DNA of 64,000 nucleotides from Streptomyces candidus. Its GTDB lineage: Bacteria > Actinomycetota > Actinomycetes > Streptomycetales > Streptomycetaceae. Positions 42,798-50,497 of this stretch are shown one piece after another. The notes under the pieces are model-generated. The model had not been told where the DNA came from and ran no database searches. It saw only the letters and a program-made list of their open reading frames with translations. Numbering within the stretch: the stretch's first letter is position 1; every line of letters starts with the position of its first letter. Position numbers and translations under genes: made by a program. Where the stretch lies: NCBI RefSeq assembly GCF_014207445.1, contig NZ_JACHEM010000012.1, positions 186,001 to 250,000 on the forward strand, read 5' to 3'.

Positions 42798-43862
42798 TCA
42801 CCCAGGGAGACTGGGCTCCCTCAGCTCCATGGCCAGATCCCTCAGTTCGTCCAGCACGGCTACGCTCTGGAAAATGGTTTGAAGGGAGGTGTTGATCTGC
42901 CTGGAGGGACGGCGCAGCTGACGGCTCGAAGAGCCGACCATACTGATCACTGCCATTATCTCCTGGAAAACACCTGCCGCGTCCTGCACTGCTTGGGGGG
43001 CGACGAGGAACTGCTCCAGCACCTCTTCCGCGCCCTCCGGCCATTCGCTGCGCGGCGTGCTCGACGCCCATTGCAAGAATGCCCGGAACGCGTCGACATT
43101 GGTCTGCATGCGCGCCGTGAAGCGCTCGGCTGCCACCTCCAGGTCGTCAGCCGGCCCTTCGATGGCCTTGGCCAGGCGGTTGATCACAGCCATCCGCGTG
43201 TTCATCGAAGCCCCGGGATGATCGACACGTGCCATCTCCTCCCCGATCAGCTCCATCATTGCCACCAGGTCGGTAAAGGCCGACTCCACGTCGGTCATGT
43301 CTCCGGAGATCGCCTCCATTTGCGCTTCCACTTCGACGACCCAGTCGAACAGGCCGGGGGCGTCCTCGTCTGCCTCGACGGTCGGCTTCGCCCCGGGCTC
43401 GGGCACCGTCCCCTGGGGGAGCGACGGGCGACTGTCGCCGCCCAGCATCTCCTTCAGTAGACCCGTCAGTCGCCATCGGGCGGTACCGGTGTCGGCAGGC
43501 TGCGTCGGGAACGGAATCCGTAGCGTCGTTCCGGATTCCAGGAGCTGTTCGGTTTCCTCCGCGACATGGACGGTGTATCTGCCGAGGGCGTGTCGCATTC
43601 CGAGCCCGAACAACAGCTCTGCTCCGGATCCGCTGAGGTCCGCGACGACAATGTCCACCTCATTGACTATACGGAGCAGTTGGTCCAAGGGCAGGCCTGC
43701 CTCGGTGAGCCTGTCCGCTCGCAGGAAGGTGAGACCGAGCTGCTCGCATGCGGGATGGACGATGTCCTCGTAGAAGACGACGGACCGGTGTCGCTCACCA
43801 GAAGGGGAGTGACCGGGAGGCACGACGGCGGTGGTGCCGCAGACGGCGAGGCAGGTGGGCAT
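42798..43862 (-). CDS. Nucleoside deoxyribosyltransferase / SLOG-like domain protein
   Basis: A 354-aa protein. Residues about 27-105 have the pattern of nucleoside 2-deoxyribosyltransferase-like sensor/effector domains found in conflict systems: VFYEDIVHPACEQLGLTFLRAD, LLRIVNEVDIVVADLSGSGAELLFGLGMRHA (the A-D-L-x-G and G-x-R-H-A signatures). Residues 165-350 are helical, with an acidic segment (EVEAQMEAISGDMTDVE) suited to coiled-coil pairing. Such domains cleave or bind NAD-like nucleotides, so it may be the toxic end of the system; this is inference. AAGGAG precedes the ATG. Confidence 0.75.
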   Translation of the reverse strand: MPTCLAVCGTTAVVPPGHSPSGERHRSVVFYEDIVHPACEQLGLTFLRADRLTEAGLPLDQLLRIVNEVDIVVADLSGSGAELLFGLGMRHALGRYTVHVAEETEQLLESGTTLRIPFPTQPADTGTARWRLTGLLKEMLGGDSRPSLPQGTVPEPGAKPTVEADEDAPGLFDWVVEVEAQMEAISGDMTDVESAFTDLVAMMELIGEEMARVDHPGASMNTRMAVINRLAKAIEGPADDLEVAAERFTARMQTNVDAFRAFLQWASSTPRSEWPEGAEEVLEQFLVAPQAVQDAAGVFQEIMAVISMVGSSSRQLRRPSRQINTSLQTIFQSVAVLDELRDLAMELREPSLPG

Positions 43863-43939
43863 GGCGGGGCTCCTTCACAATGATTCGGGGAAGGCCCCGT
43901 CGGGGGCCGCCAGGCCGCCGACGGGGTGCGGCGTGGATG

Positions 43940-44212
43940 TCAGTCGAAGAGAGTGAGCGCGACTCCGTCGGCGACCTCGTCGGCGAAGACCGGGCGTTCC
44001 TCGATGCCCAGTGCGTTCAGAAGGTCCACCGTGAGTACGCGGTGGCGTCCTCCGACGCGCACAGTGGGGCAGGGAAAGGCGTTCTGGCCCACCAGGCGGT
44101 AGGCGGTTCCGAGGCACATGCCGAAGGCCCTCGCCGCCGTTCGCAGATTGACGCTGACCGGAAGATCAAAGATTTCCCGGAAGGTGAGGGGGGTCTCGTC
44201 ACGGTCCGTCAT
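43940..44212 (-). CDS. Excisionase-like HTH protein
   Basis: A 90-aa protein. Residues 12-72 (LPVSVNLRTAARAFGMCLGTAYRLVGQNAFPCPTVRV in pieces, then GGRHRVLTVDLLNALGI) match the MerR-like winged HTH of AlpA/Xis proteins that sit next to integrases in actinobacterial elements. Here the integrase is missing. The C-terminus has an extra acidic tail (ADEVADGVALTLFD). Its ATG overlaps the stop of the 242-aa gene (ATGA), so it is part of operon 2. It could be a surviving excisionase or a regulator. Confidence 0.8.
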   Translation of the reverse strand: MTDRDETPLTFREIFDLPVSVNLRTAARAFGMCLGTAYRLVGQNAFPCPTVRVGGRHRVLTVDLLNALGIEERPVFADEVADGVALTLFD

Positions 44213-44937
44213 CCGCCCCTCCTCTCGCGCCGCAGAGAGACCGTGGCGACCTGGCGGCCTCGGCCCGAGAATCCGATACTCGTGGCGGTGTCGGCTGTTC
44301 CCCATGCCTGGGCGAGTGCGCCGAGACGTACACCCTCGACACGGTGCGCGGGAACGGTGATCCGCAATGTGGCGGAGAGCCCGGGGCGGCGCGGGGAAGG
44401 GTCGTAATCCGCCTGCCAGCAGCCCTCCGCGTCCACTTCGGCGGGAGTGCAGCCGGCCCTCTCCAGGTCGCCCACGGCTATCTCAAGGCGAGCCTGCCGC
44501 CACCTGTTGTACCCACGTGAACAGGCCGAACGCAGTACCGTCCCACCAGGGTCTGGATCATCCGCCGCCAAACCGGCCAGCGCTTCGAGGTAGCAAGTAA
44601 TCAGTTCGGCCTCTACATCGCCTCGTTCGGCGCGAAATCGCCAGGTGATCTTGTAGGCGGTGCGGCGCAGCCCCGGGAGCCCCAGCCAAACTACGGCCTT
44701 CGGCCAGTCGGACCCCGCGGCGTCGGCCTGGACACGCTCAGCCATCTGGTACCACAGGCTCGCGCGTGCCTCAAGTGGGACGGAGCGGTCGTAGAGCAAT
44801 TGGCGCGCCCGCACCAGGGGCAGTGGTGCGCCAGCCTCTTCCGGATCGCTGTAGAGACGTAACGGAGGTGTCGGCTCGCTGTCGGCGCAGTGACGGTCGA
44901 CGACGGTGAAAATGCCGGGGTGAGGGGGAAGTGACAT
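44209..44937 (-). CDS. Unknown protein paired with the HTH gene
   Basis: A 242-aa helical protein I cannot assign. Segments PLPLVRARQLLYDRSVPLEARASLWYQMA, WLGLPGLRRTAYKITWRFRAERGDVEAELITCYLEALAGL (each given in part) are the kind seen in Streptomyces proteins encoded immediately upstream of AlpA-like HTH genes; the latter recalls sigma-factor region 2 helices. The C-terminus (RITVPAHRVEGVRLGALAQAWG) is beta-rich. It overlaps the HTH gene by 4 bp and follows the 677-aa P-loop gene by 12 bp. A transcription-related role with the HTH partner is a guess. Confidence 0.65.
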   Translation of the reverse strand: MSLPPHPGIFTVVDRHCADSEPTPPLRLYSDPEEAGAPLPLVRARQLLYDRSVPLEARASLWYQMAERVQADAAGSDWPKAVVWLGLPGLRRTAYKITWRFRAERGDVEAELITCYLEALAGLAADDPDPGGTVLRSACSRGYNRWRQARLEIAVGDLERAGCTPAEVDAEGCWQADYDPSPRRPGLSATLRITVPAHRVEGVRLGALAQAWGTADTATSIGFSGRGRQVATVSLRRERRGG

Positions 44938-44949
44938 CGGTCCTCCAGG

Positions 44950-46983
44950 TCAATCGGAGTTCGAGACAGGTGATTTGGCGCGCCACGCGGTCAGCGCCTG
45001 GGTCGCCAGCTTCTTGCCGGGCATCGATTCCGAGCACCTCTCGACGGCCAGGAGCCAACGGAGGAAGCCAGGTTGCCGGTCGTCCACCAAGCCATCGAGG
45101 AGTTCACTCAGTGCCCTGGCCCGGTATCCCGCGCGGACCGCCTCGGCGCACCAGTCGACGAGGGCATCGTGCATGGATCCGAAGGAGGACGATTCATTCA
45201 GCGCGTGTGCTGCCAGACGAACCGCACCGGATACCAACTGGGCGTCCGCGCGCATCTGGTCGCTCCACCATGTGAGGTCCGTGTGCACCATCGCTGGAAA
45301 GCAGAGGGCCGCCAGCAGGCTGGGGATGTCCTCTCCCCGGGACCAGTCGTGCATGCAGCGAAGCACGGTTCTCCTGGCGCGGGAGTCCCCGGCTTCAAAG
45401 CGCCGCTTTAGCGTCTCAGCGACGGCGGTGGCGACGGCCACCGCGTTCGTGTCGTGGTCCAGGGTTGTCAGGAGTTGTTGCAGCAACCCCAGGGCTCGCT
45501 CTTCCGCGACTTCACCGCGGTCCGGGCAGCAGGCGTGGAGCACGGTTTCGCGCAGTGAAGCCTCGGTCGCGACACTCCATTGTTCGAGCAGGTCAGCCGC
45601 TGTACGCCCTGCTGCCGGGTCCTGGACAGCCGTCGCCAGACACCATCCCGCCACCTGAGGAGCCCAGCACGAGGGAGCCAGAGCAAGTTCCTGAAGGTGC
45701 GCCAGAGACCGGCCGCCGGTCGTCACGGCCATGGCGGCGACCGCCCGCCCGGCCTTTTCGACCTGCTCCGCCTCAGGGCCCGGATCAGCGAGCCACGAGT
45801 GCAGCAAAGGTATGAGATCCGTGTGGTCACGGCACAGAACCTCCCACACGGCCTCCCTCATGGCGGGGCGGAAGAAGGACACGCAGTCCGTGACTCCGTC
45901 CCCAGCGCGCCGCACGCGCTGGGCCCCGAGAAGCCGTAAGGCCTCGGGCCCGAGACGCCGACGGGTGTCGGCCGCCGAGGGGTCGTATGAACTCCAGGCG
46001 CAGGCAGTCTGAGTTTCTCCCGGCTCCACGAGTCGGAGCAGGTCCTCGGAGCGCTCGGCCACCACGCCGCGTTGCAGCCCACCGTAGACCGTGACGGCGA
46101 GCAGATCGGCGCGGAGAACGGGGTCGGTCTGAGTGCGGGCCACGGCTTCAGTGCCCTCGATCAGGGCCACATGGCGCAACACCTCGGCTCCGGAGGCGCC
46201 ACCCACGACACCCAGGTTGAATGCGGCGTGCGCCGTCCGTGCCGCATGTCGAGGTGGCAGTCCTTCAGGCAACAGTTCCTCGAGTTGGCCCGGAGGCAGG
46301 GCCCGCAACCACGCGGCGCACGCCTCCCCGTCGGACGAGCCGTCAGTGAAGTGGGCGCTGAAAACCTTCCGGGCATCCGGTGGGTGGTGCCGCACCACCG
46401 GTACCCCCAGGTGATCCGCCAGGGCGTCTGCGAGTCCTGGAGCATCCGTCAGCACGATGATCAGACGCGCATTGGCCTCAGCCAGGGGAGTTTCCAGGCG
46501 GGACAGTTCCCATGCCCGGAGCGTGAACGGGTCCGGGGGCTCCATCACGAGGTATCCGTGCACTCCCTGAGGCCGCGGTCGCCATCGGGAGAGGTTGACG
46601 GCCCCGTCCACCTGAACGAGTACGGGGTCTTCACCGCCGTGGGCCAGCAGATTGAGGGCGTGTGTCTCGCGTCCTGTCCCCCGATCCCCGAGAAGCACGG
46701 TAATGCCCGAGTCGACTGCGGCAAGCGCTTCCTCGAAGGAGGGCGGCGGCACGAAGCGCCGTCTCGCGGTCTCCAGGTATTTGGCCCGTACGGGGCCCTG
46801 CAGCAACGGCACTGCAGACGTGGCGCCACCGGTCAGGTGAGACACGGTGTGCCGCTGGCCGCCCATTACCGTGCCGGTGTTGACAGTGCTGTTCGGAGCT
46901 ACAACCACCAGATCCCGGCTGGAGGTCACAGTTGCGACGAGATCGTCAATATCACTGCCCTGAGGGATCTCAGATGTATCCAT
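44950..46983 (-). CDS. P-loop protein with N-terminal signalling motif (677 aa)
   Basis: Residues 35-43 carry the shared motif N-T-G-T-V-M-G-G-Q. At 99-107 the P-loop GDRGTGRET has Arg-Glu where Walker A needs Gly-Lys, so hydrolysis is doubtful. LIIVLTDAP near 180 may be the Walker-B-like strand. From about 270 the protein is a long helical-repeat array (LLHSWLADPGPEAEQVE, VAVATAVAETLKRR), typical of STAND-like sensors. It is a paralogue of the 724-aa protein at 48323. The ATG at 46983 follows GGGGGAG and overlaps the adaptor gene by 14 bp. Likely a sensor or effector recruited through the motif. Confidence 0.75.
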   Translation of the reverse strand: MDTSEIPQGSDIDDLVATVTSSRDLVVVAPNSTVNTGTVMGGQRHTVSHLTGGATSAVPLLQGPVRAKYLETARRRFVPPPSFEEALAAVDSGITVLLGDRGTGRETHALNLLAHGGEDPVLVQVDGAVNLSRWRPRPQGVHGYLVMEPPDPFTLRAWELSRLETPLAEANARLIIVLTDAPGLADALADHLGVPVVRHHPPDARKVFSAHFTDGSSDGEACAAWLRALPPGQLEELLPEGLPPRHAARTAHAAFNLGVVGGASGAEVLRHVALIEGTEAVARTQTDPVLRADLLAVTVYGGLQRGVVAERSEDLLRLVEPGETQTACAWSSYDPSAADTRRRLGPEALRLLGAQRVRRAGDGVTDCVSFFRPAMREAVWEVLCRDHTDLIPLLHSWLADPGPEAEQVEKAGRAVAAMAVTTGGRSLAHLQELALAPSCWAPQVAGWCLATAVQDPAAGRTAADLLEQWSVATEASLRETVLHACCPDRGEVAEERALGLLQQLLTTLDHDTNAVAVATAVAETLKRRFEAGDSRARRTVLRCMHDWSRGEDIPSLLAALCFPAMVHTDLTWWSDQMRADAQLVSGAVRLAAHALNESSSFGSMHDALVDWCAEAVRAGYRARALSELLDGLVDDRQPGFLRWLLAVERCSESMPGKKLATQALTAWRAKSPVSNSD

Positions 46984-47215
46984 CGGCTCCCCCGTCAACG
47001 TGGCCGGACAGCTCGACGGCGGTGACGTGCTGGCCGCCGTGGACTACGCCGGTGTTGATGATCCCGCGTTCGGCGTTCAGAACCGTCGCCGGGGGCGCCT
47101 TCACCTCCTGGTCTGCATCCGACGCCGTTCCGTGGGGAGCCACCGGTTCGGTGGTCTCCTGCATTAGGGGAAACGCGATGACATTGTCCGTATTGCGATT
47201 CTCTGCTGCTCGCAT
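46970..47215 (-). CDS. Short adaptor peptide bearing the NTGxVHGGQ motif
   Basis: An 81-aa protein with no folded domain visible except residues 54-62, N-T-G-V-V-H-G-G-Q, followed by HVTAVELSGHVDG, the same layout as in the cyclase tail. The first 40 residues are polar and disordered. It opens operon 2, downstream of the Crp-type operator. A peptide consisting mainly of the shared motif suggests a nucleator or plug for motif-mediated assembly, or an inhibitor of it. The predicted start (ATG 47215) has only a weak ribosome site. Confidence 0.65.
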   Translation of the reverse strand: MRAAENRNTDNVIAFPLMQETTEPVAPHGTASDADQEVKAPPATVLNAERGIINTGVVHGGQHVTAVELSGHVDGGADGYI

Positions 47216-47328
47216 GCCGCCCTCCCATGCTCTGGGCTCCCGAAAAGTGGATCGGGCTCCCGTCTCCTGGACGCATCGAGAGTCCCGCGTTTCGCTCCGT
47301 GCTTCCGCTCCCGAGGACCAGAAAACAC

Positions 47329-47342
47329 GTGACTGCGATCAC
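47329..47342. promoter_or_regulatory. Crp-type operator upstream of the adaptor operon
   Basis: CGTGA-CTGCGA-TCACA: GTGA-N6-TCAC, the symmetric CRP half-sites with correct spacing, 9 of 10 bases of TGTGA-N6-TCACA. It lies 113 bp upstream of the adaptor ATG in the only substantial gap of cassette 2. The Crp-type protein encoded in the same cassette is the obvious binder. Confidence 0.7.
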
Positions 47343-47377
47343 AGAGCAGGGACCGGGGAACCCAAAGCAAAGAAAGA

Positions 47378-47409
47378 GCGAGTGTGCTGCCCGAAGACAG
47401 CACACTCGC
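47378..47409 (-). terminator. Rho-independent terminator of operon 1
   Basis: 12-bp perfect stem (47378-47389 with 47398-47409) with 8-nt loop; in the minus direction it is followed by TCTTTCTTTGC. It lies 32 bp after the stop of the 294-aa gene and separates the two operons. Confidence 0.85.
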
Positions 47410-47441
47410 CCATGTATTCGATTATCGAGCACAGATCGGGG

Positions 47442-48326
47442 TCAGACGGCCCCGCCGGGGACGGGGCGCCCCAGAGCGGAAATCCGGTCCCTGAGGATGT
47501 AGGAGATCTCTTTGCGTTCCTGATCGGTCAACGTGCCCAGCAGAACAGCCAATTCTTCCTGCCAGTCACTGCGCGGGGGGCTCAGCAGGCTCTGGTGGTC
47601 GACCGACCAGTCCAGCACCTGTCGCACTTGGTCAGGATGCCTGAGGAGCCAGAGCGCTGCCAGGGACGCCGGCCCGGCGTGCAGTGCCTGAAGGCAGAAC
47701 TCGTACTCCCCACGTCGGCTGGTCGTCCACGAGTAGCGGACTCCCTCGCCCTCCTCCTGGCCGAGCAGCAGTTCTTCATCGCTTTCGCGGAGCCGCACGT
47801 CAAACACCCGGTAGCTCAACCCGGTTTCGTCAAGGCGCTGTGTCACGCCGAGGTGCTGCATGATCTCCGGGGCTCCCAGCCCATTGCCCGCCACCGCCTG
47901 CGCCTCGGCCAAGTGGTACAGGGCGCCGGTGAGGCGAGTCCGCACGACGTGCCAGCCGTGCGCGGTCCTCGTACGCACGACGCGTAGGGGGTCGTGGACC
48001 CACCACGAGACCCACAGGTCCACCGATTCCGTCCCGTACACGGTGGGGAGGCCGACTGCCCGCGTGTCCACATGCTCGGTGGCGTCCACGCGGAAAACGT
48101 CGGTGTACCGCCCGCCCAGGCCAGGTGGAGCCGCCTCGTCCTGCGCGGGTACGAAGGAACCGGCGTCGTCTGGGTCCCCGCCACTGCCGAGGAGGCGATA
48201 GTCCCCGGCTTCGTCCCTGAGCACCAGGGACCAGTCCCTGGACGCGGACCAGCGCCGACGGAGGATTTCCCGCCAGGGCGGGCCGGTGACCCGGAAGTAG
48301 AGACGCTCGGTTGGCTCCTCGCTCAT
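47442..48326 (-). CDS. Band-7/SPFH-like protein, last gene of operon 1
   Basis: A 294-aa protein of uncertain family. The middle (VDTRAVGLPTVYGTESVDLW, SWWVHDPLRVVRTRTAHGWH) has the beta-strand pattern and the W-V-x-D-P-x-x-V-V element of band-7/SPFH domains, and helices follow (LYHLAEAQAVAG). The C-terminal 80 residues are helical (WLLRHPDQVRQVLDWSV). No membrane helix is seen. It overlaps the 724-aa gene by 4 bp (ATGA). It may form oligomeric rings or a scaffold; that is inference from the resemblance. Confidence 0.62.
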   Translation of the reverse strand: MSEEPTERLYFRVTGPPWREILRRRWSASRDWSLVLRDEAGDYRLLGSGGDPDDAGSFVPAQDEAAPPGLGGRYTDVFRVDATEHVDTRAVGLPTVYGTESVDLWVSWWVHDPLRVVRTRTAHGWHVVRTRLTGALYHLAEAQAVAGNGLGAPEIMQHLGVTQRLDETGLSYRVFDVRLRESDEELLLGQEEGEGVRYSWTTSRRGEYEFCLQALHAGPASLAALWLLRHPDQVRQVLDWSVDHQSLLSPPRSDWQEELAVLLGTLTDQERKEISYILRDRISALGRPVPGGAV

Positions 48327-50497
48327 GCTGCCTCCCCTCGTTCACCGGCGCGCCAGTTGCTCACGGAAGCCCGCGCCGTGTTCAATCCGGCCCACCCTTC
48401 GGCGCCCTTCTCATCCAATTCCACAAACAAGCGGAATGTGCCGAATTGCATGTCGCAAGCCAATGCAGCGAAGAGATTCTCCACTGCATGGAAATTACCT
48501 TCATCCCACCGCGACCCATCGGCCCACCGCATCAGTGCCTCACATGTCGTATCGAACGAACTTTCCGCATTCAACGCACGGCGGACCATTTCCACTATCC
48601 ACCCCGTTTCCGGAGTCTCAACCGCGAGTCTCGGCATGAACCATGCCGGGTATTGGAGCAACTGACCGAACAGCAGAAGCACCTGTTCCGGGATGCATCG
48701 CTCCGCCTCCAGCCATTCGACAAGCCGGCCGAACACCTTCAACTCGTTACCAGCCCGGAAAAGGCTCAGGATCGCCACCCGTACAGCCAGCAAGACCTTG
48801 CCGTCGTCGTGGCGTGGGTCGTCAGGACGACTCCGCACACCGAGGAGGAGATCGTGAAGGAGCCGCAGTGCCAGGTCGGGGCGTGAGAGCCCGAACTCGG
48901 CTCCGCAGGTGTACGCCACCGTCGTCCTCAGGTGGACGGAGGCTGCCAGGCTCCAGCGCTGGAGGCGGTAACGCACCTCCGCGACGAGCACCGGGTCCTC
49001 GGCCGCGATGCCCAGCGCGTTCGCCGCGATGAGGCGGCTGGTCGTGCGATCCGACTCGGCGAGAGCCTGGATGTGCCGCAGTGCGCGCCTGCCTCCTCCC
49101 CACCTCGCTGCTCTTCCCATGAACTGACCCACCGGCTGGATGAGTTCGGTGGTGCGCTCCACGCCGCGCAGCCACTCGACCAGAAGGTCCGACAACTGTC
49201 CGTACTCGCACCACACATGCCTGAGCACTGCTTCGGCCTGCCGGTGTCTGACGAACACAACCCCTTGCACACTGTGCGCGTAGGCTCCCTCCGTGCTGAT
49301 TACGCGTTCCTGGCGGACGGCGCGGACGGCGTGCAGCAGTTCAGTCAGGGACCGCCGGAAAACGAAGTTCGGGTTGGGCCCGCCGGCCTTCTCGGAGCCC
49401 GAGGCGTCCGTCGGCGGAAGCTCCGCAGAAAGTCGGCCCTCGGACAGCTTCAGCAAGCGGGCAGCCTCCTCCCTGACGAGTCGATGGTCCAAACCCTCGT
49501 AGACGGAGGCGGCCAGCAGGAAGGCCAGGGCATCCGGGTCATCGCGCAACTTCCGCACGAGTTCGGGAACGTCCCGCTCGGCCCGGTAGCTCAGCCGATC
49601 CCTCAGGTCGCCGAGCGCGTCCGGGTCACCGTCAGCCGTCACGATGGCCGTCACCAGCTCCACCACCTCGGCGGGCACCAGCTCCGGGACCAGCAGGTCA
49701 CTGAGCTCGTGGCCACGGGTCAGTGCCGCCAGCAGACGCTTCCGCTCCCGCTCATCCGTGACCAACTCCTCGAAGTAGCTGCTGAAGACCATGGCAGGAC
49801 GCGGCGGGACGCACCGAACGGGACGGACATGCAGGTCCTGTTCGAGGCGGCGCAGCAGCGCCGCGTCATCAGGCAGCATGATCACCATGTGCGCCGTGGC
49901 TCTCTCCAGCAGTGAGCGCACGTGCCCCAGGACACCCGGGCCTAAGGGCCGTGACGGAAACAGGCCGTCCATCAGGTAACCCCGTGCCGTTGGATCGGCG
50001 GGCTGCCAACGGTCCAGTTCGGTGACGCTGTCCAATGCCCGCAGTAGGGCCCCTTCCCCACAACTCTGACGCAGGAGGTTGAGTGCCGCAGTACGCCGGC
50101 CCGAGCCCGGTTGCCCGGCCAGGAAGAGCGGCCCGCGCCTCAGCTCCGCGAGGGCTTCCCCGAACCAGTCGGGCCTCGCGAACCCGAAAGCGGCGGCACG
50201 CACCTGCGCCTCCGGAAGAGGCCCCTCGCGTACCCGCCCTTCCCGCGGCCCCCGCCCCTCCTTCGTGGATACGTTGTGCACACGCTGGCCGCCGTGGACG
50301 GCCCCGGAGTTGAAATTCCCTCGCGGGGCGTACACAAATGAAAGCGGCCCCCTCCCCGCCGCGCCGATCGCGTCGAGCAGTTCGGGGACGTCGTGCTCGG
50401 CCTCGGTAGGCGAGCGCCCCTCGTCGGGCGGGAGTTGCGGCGCGGCCGGTGCCGAACCGGATGCCCCCACCGCCCGCGGCTCCTCGTCCGGGGTCAC
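48323..50497 (-). CDS. P-loop protein with N-terminal signalling motif (724 aa)
   Basis: Residues 1-60 are disordered, then N-S-G-A-V-H-G-G-Q at 63-71. The P-loop at 128-136, GQPGSGRRT, has Arg for the Walker A Lys. HMVIMLPDDAALL near 205 is the next strand. A region with FSSYFEELVTDERERKRLL and a large helical-repeat C-terminus (350-724) complete it. It shares the order and spacing of the 677-aa paralogue at 44950: motif, P-loop then A-L-N-L-L, W-x-P, G-Y-L, P-P and V-F. It overlaps the cyclase gene by 4 bp, so cyclase and this protein are made together. Confidence 0.77.
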   Translation of the reverse strand: MTPDEEPRAVGASGSAPAAPQLPPDEGRSPTEAEHDVPELLDAIGAAGRGPLSFVYAPRGNFNSGAVHGGQRVHNVSTKEGRGPREGRVREGPLPEAQVRAAAFGFARPDWFGEALAELRRGPLFLAGQPGSGRRTAALNLLRQSCGEGALLRALDSVTELDRWQPADPTARGYLMDGLFPSRPLGPGVLGHVRSLLERATAHMVIMLPDDAALLRRLEQDLHVRPVRCVPPRPAMVFSSYFEELVTDERERKRLLAALTRGHELSDLLVPELVPAEVVELVTAIVTADGDPDALGDLRDRLSYRAERDVPELVRKLRDDPDALAFLLAASVYEGLDHRLVREEAARLLKLSEGRLSAELPPTDASGSEKAGGPNPNFVFRRSLTELLHAVRAVRQERVISTEGAYAHSVQGVVFVRHRQAEAVLRHVWCEYGQLSDLLVEWLRGVERTTELIQPVGQFMGRAARWGGGRRALRHIQALAESDRTTSRLIAANALGIAAEDPVLVAEVRYRLQRWSLAASVHLRTTVAYTCGAEFGLSRPDLALRLLHDLLLGVRSRPDDPRHDDGKVLLAVRVAILSLFRAGNELKVFGRLVEWLEAERCIPEQVLLLFGQLLQYPAWFMPRLAVETPETGWIVEMVRRALNAESSFDTTCEALMRWADGSRWDEGNFHAVENLFAALACDMQFGTFRLFVELDEKGAEGWAGLNTARASVSNWRAGERGEAA

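Noticed and set aside
42265..42882. Plus-strand frame of 205 codons crossing att copy 2
   Set aside because: It spans the cassette junction, the arm and a terminator and has no ribosome site or conserved sequence.
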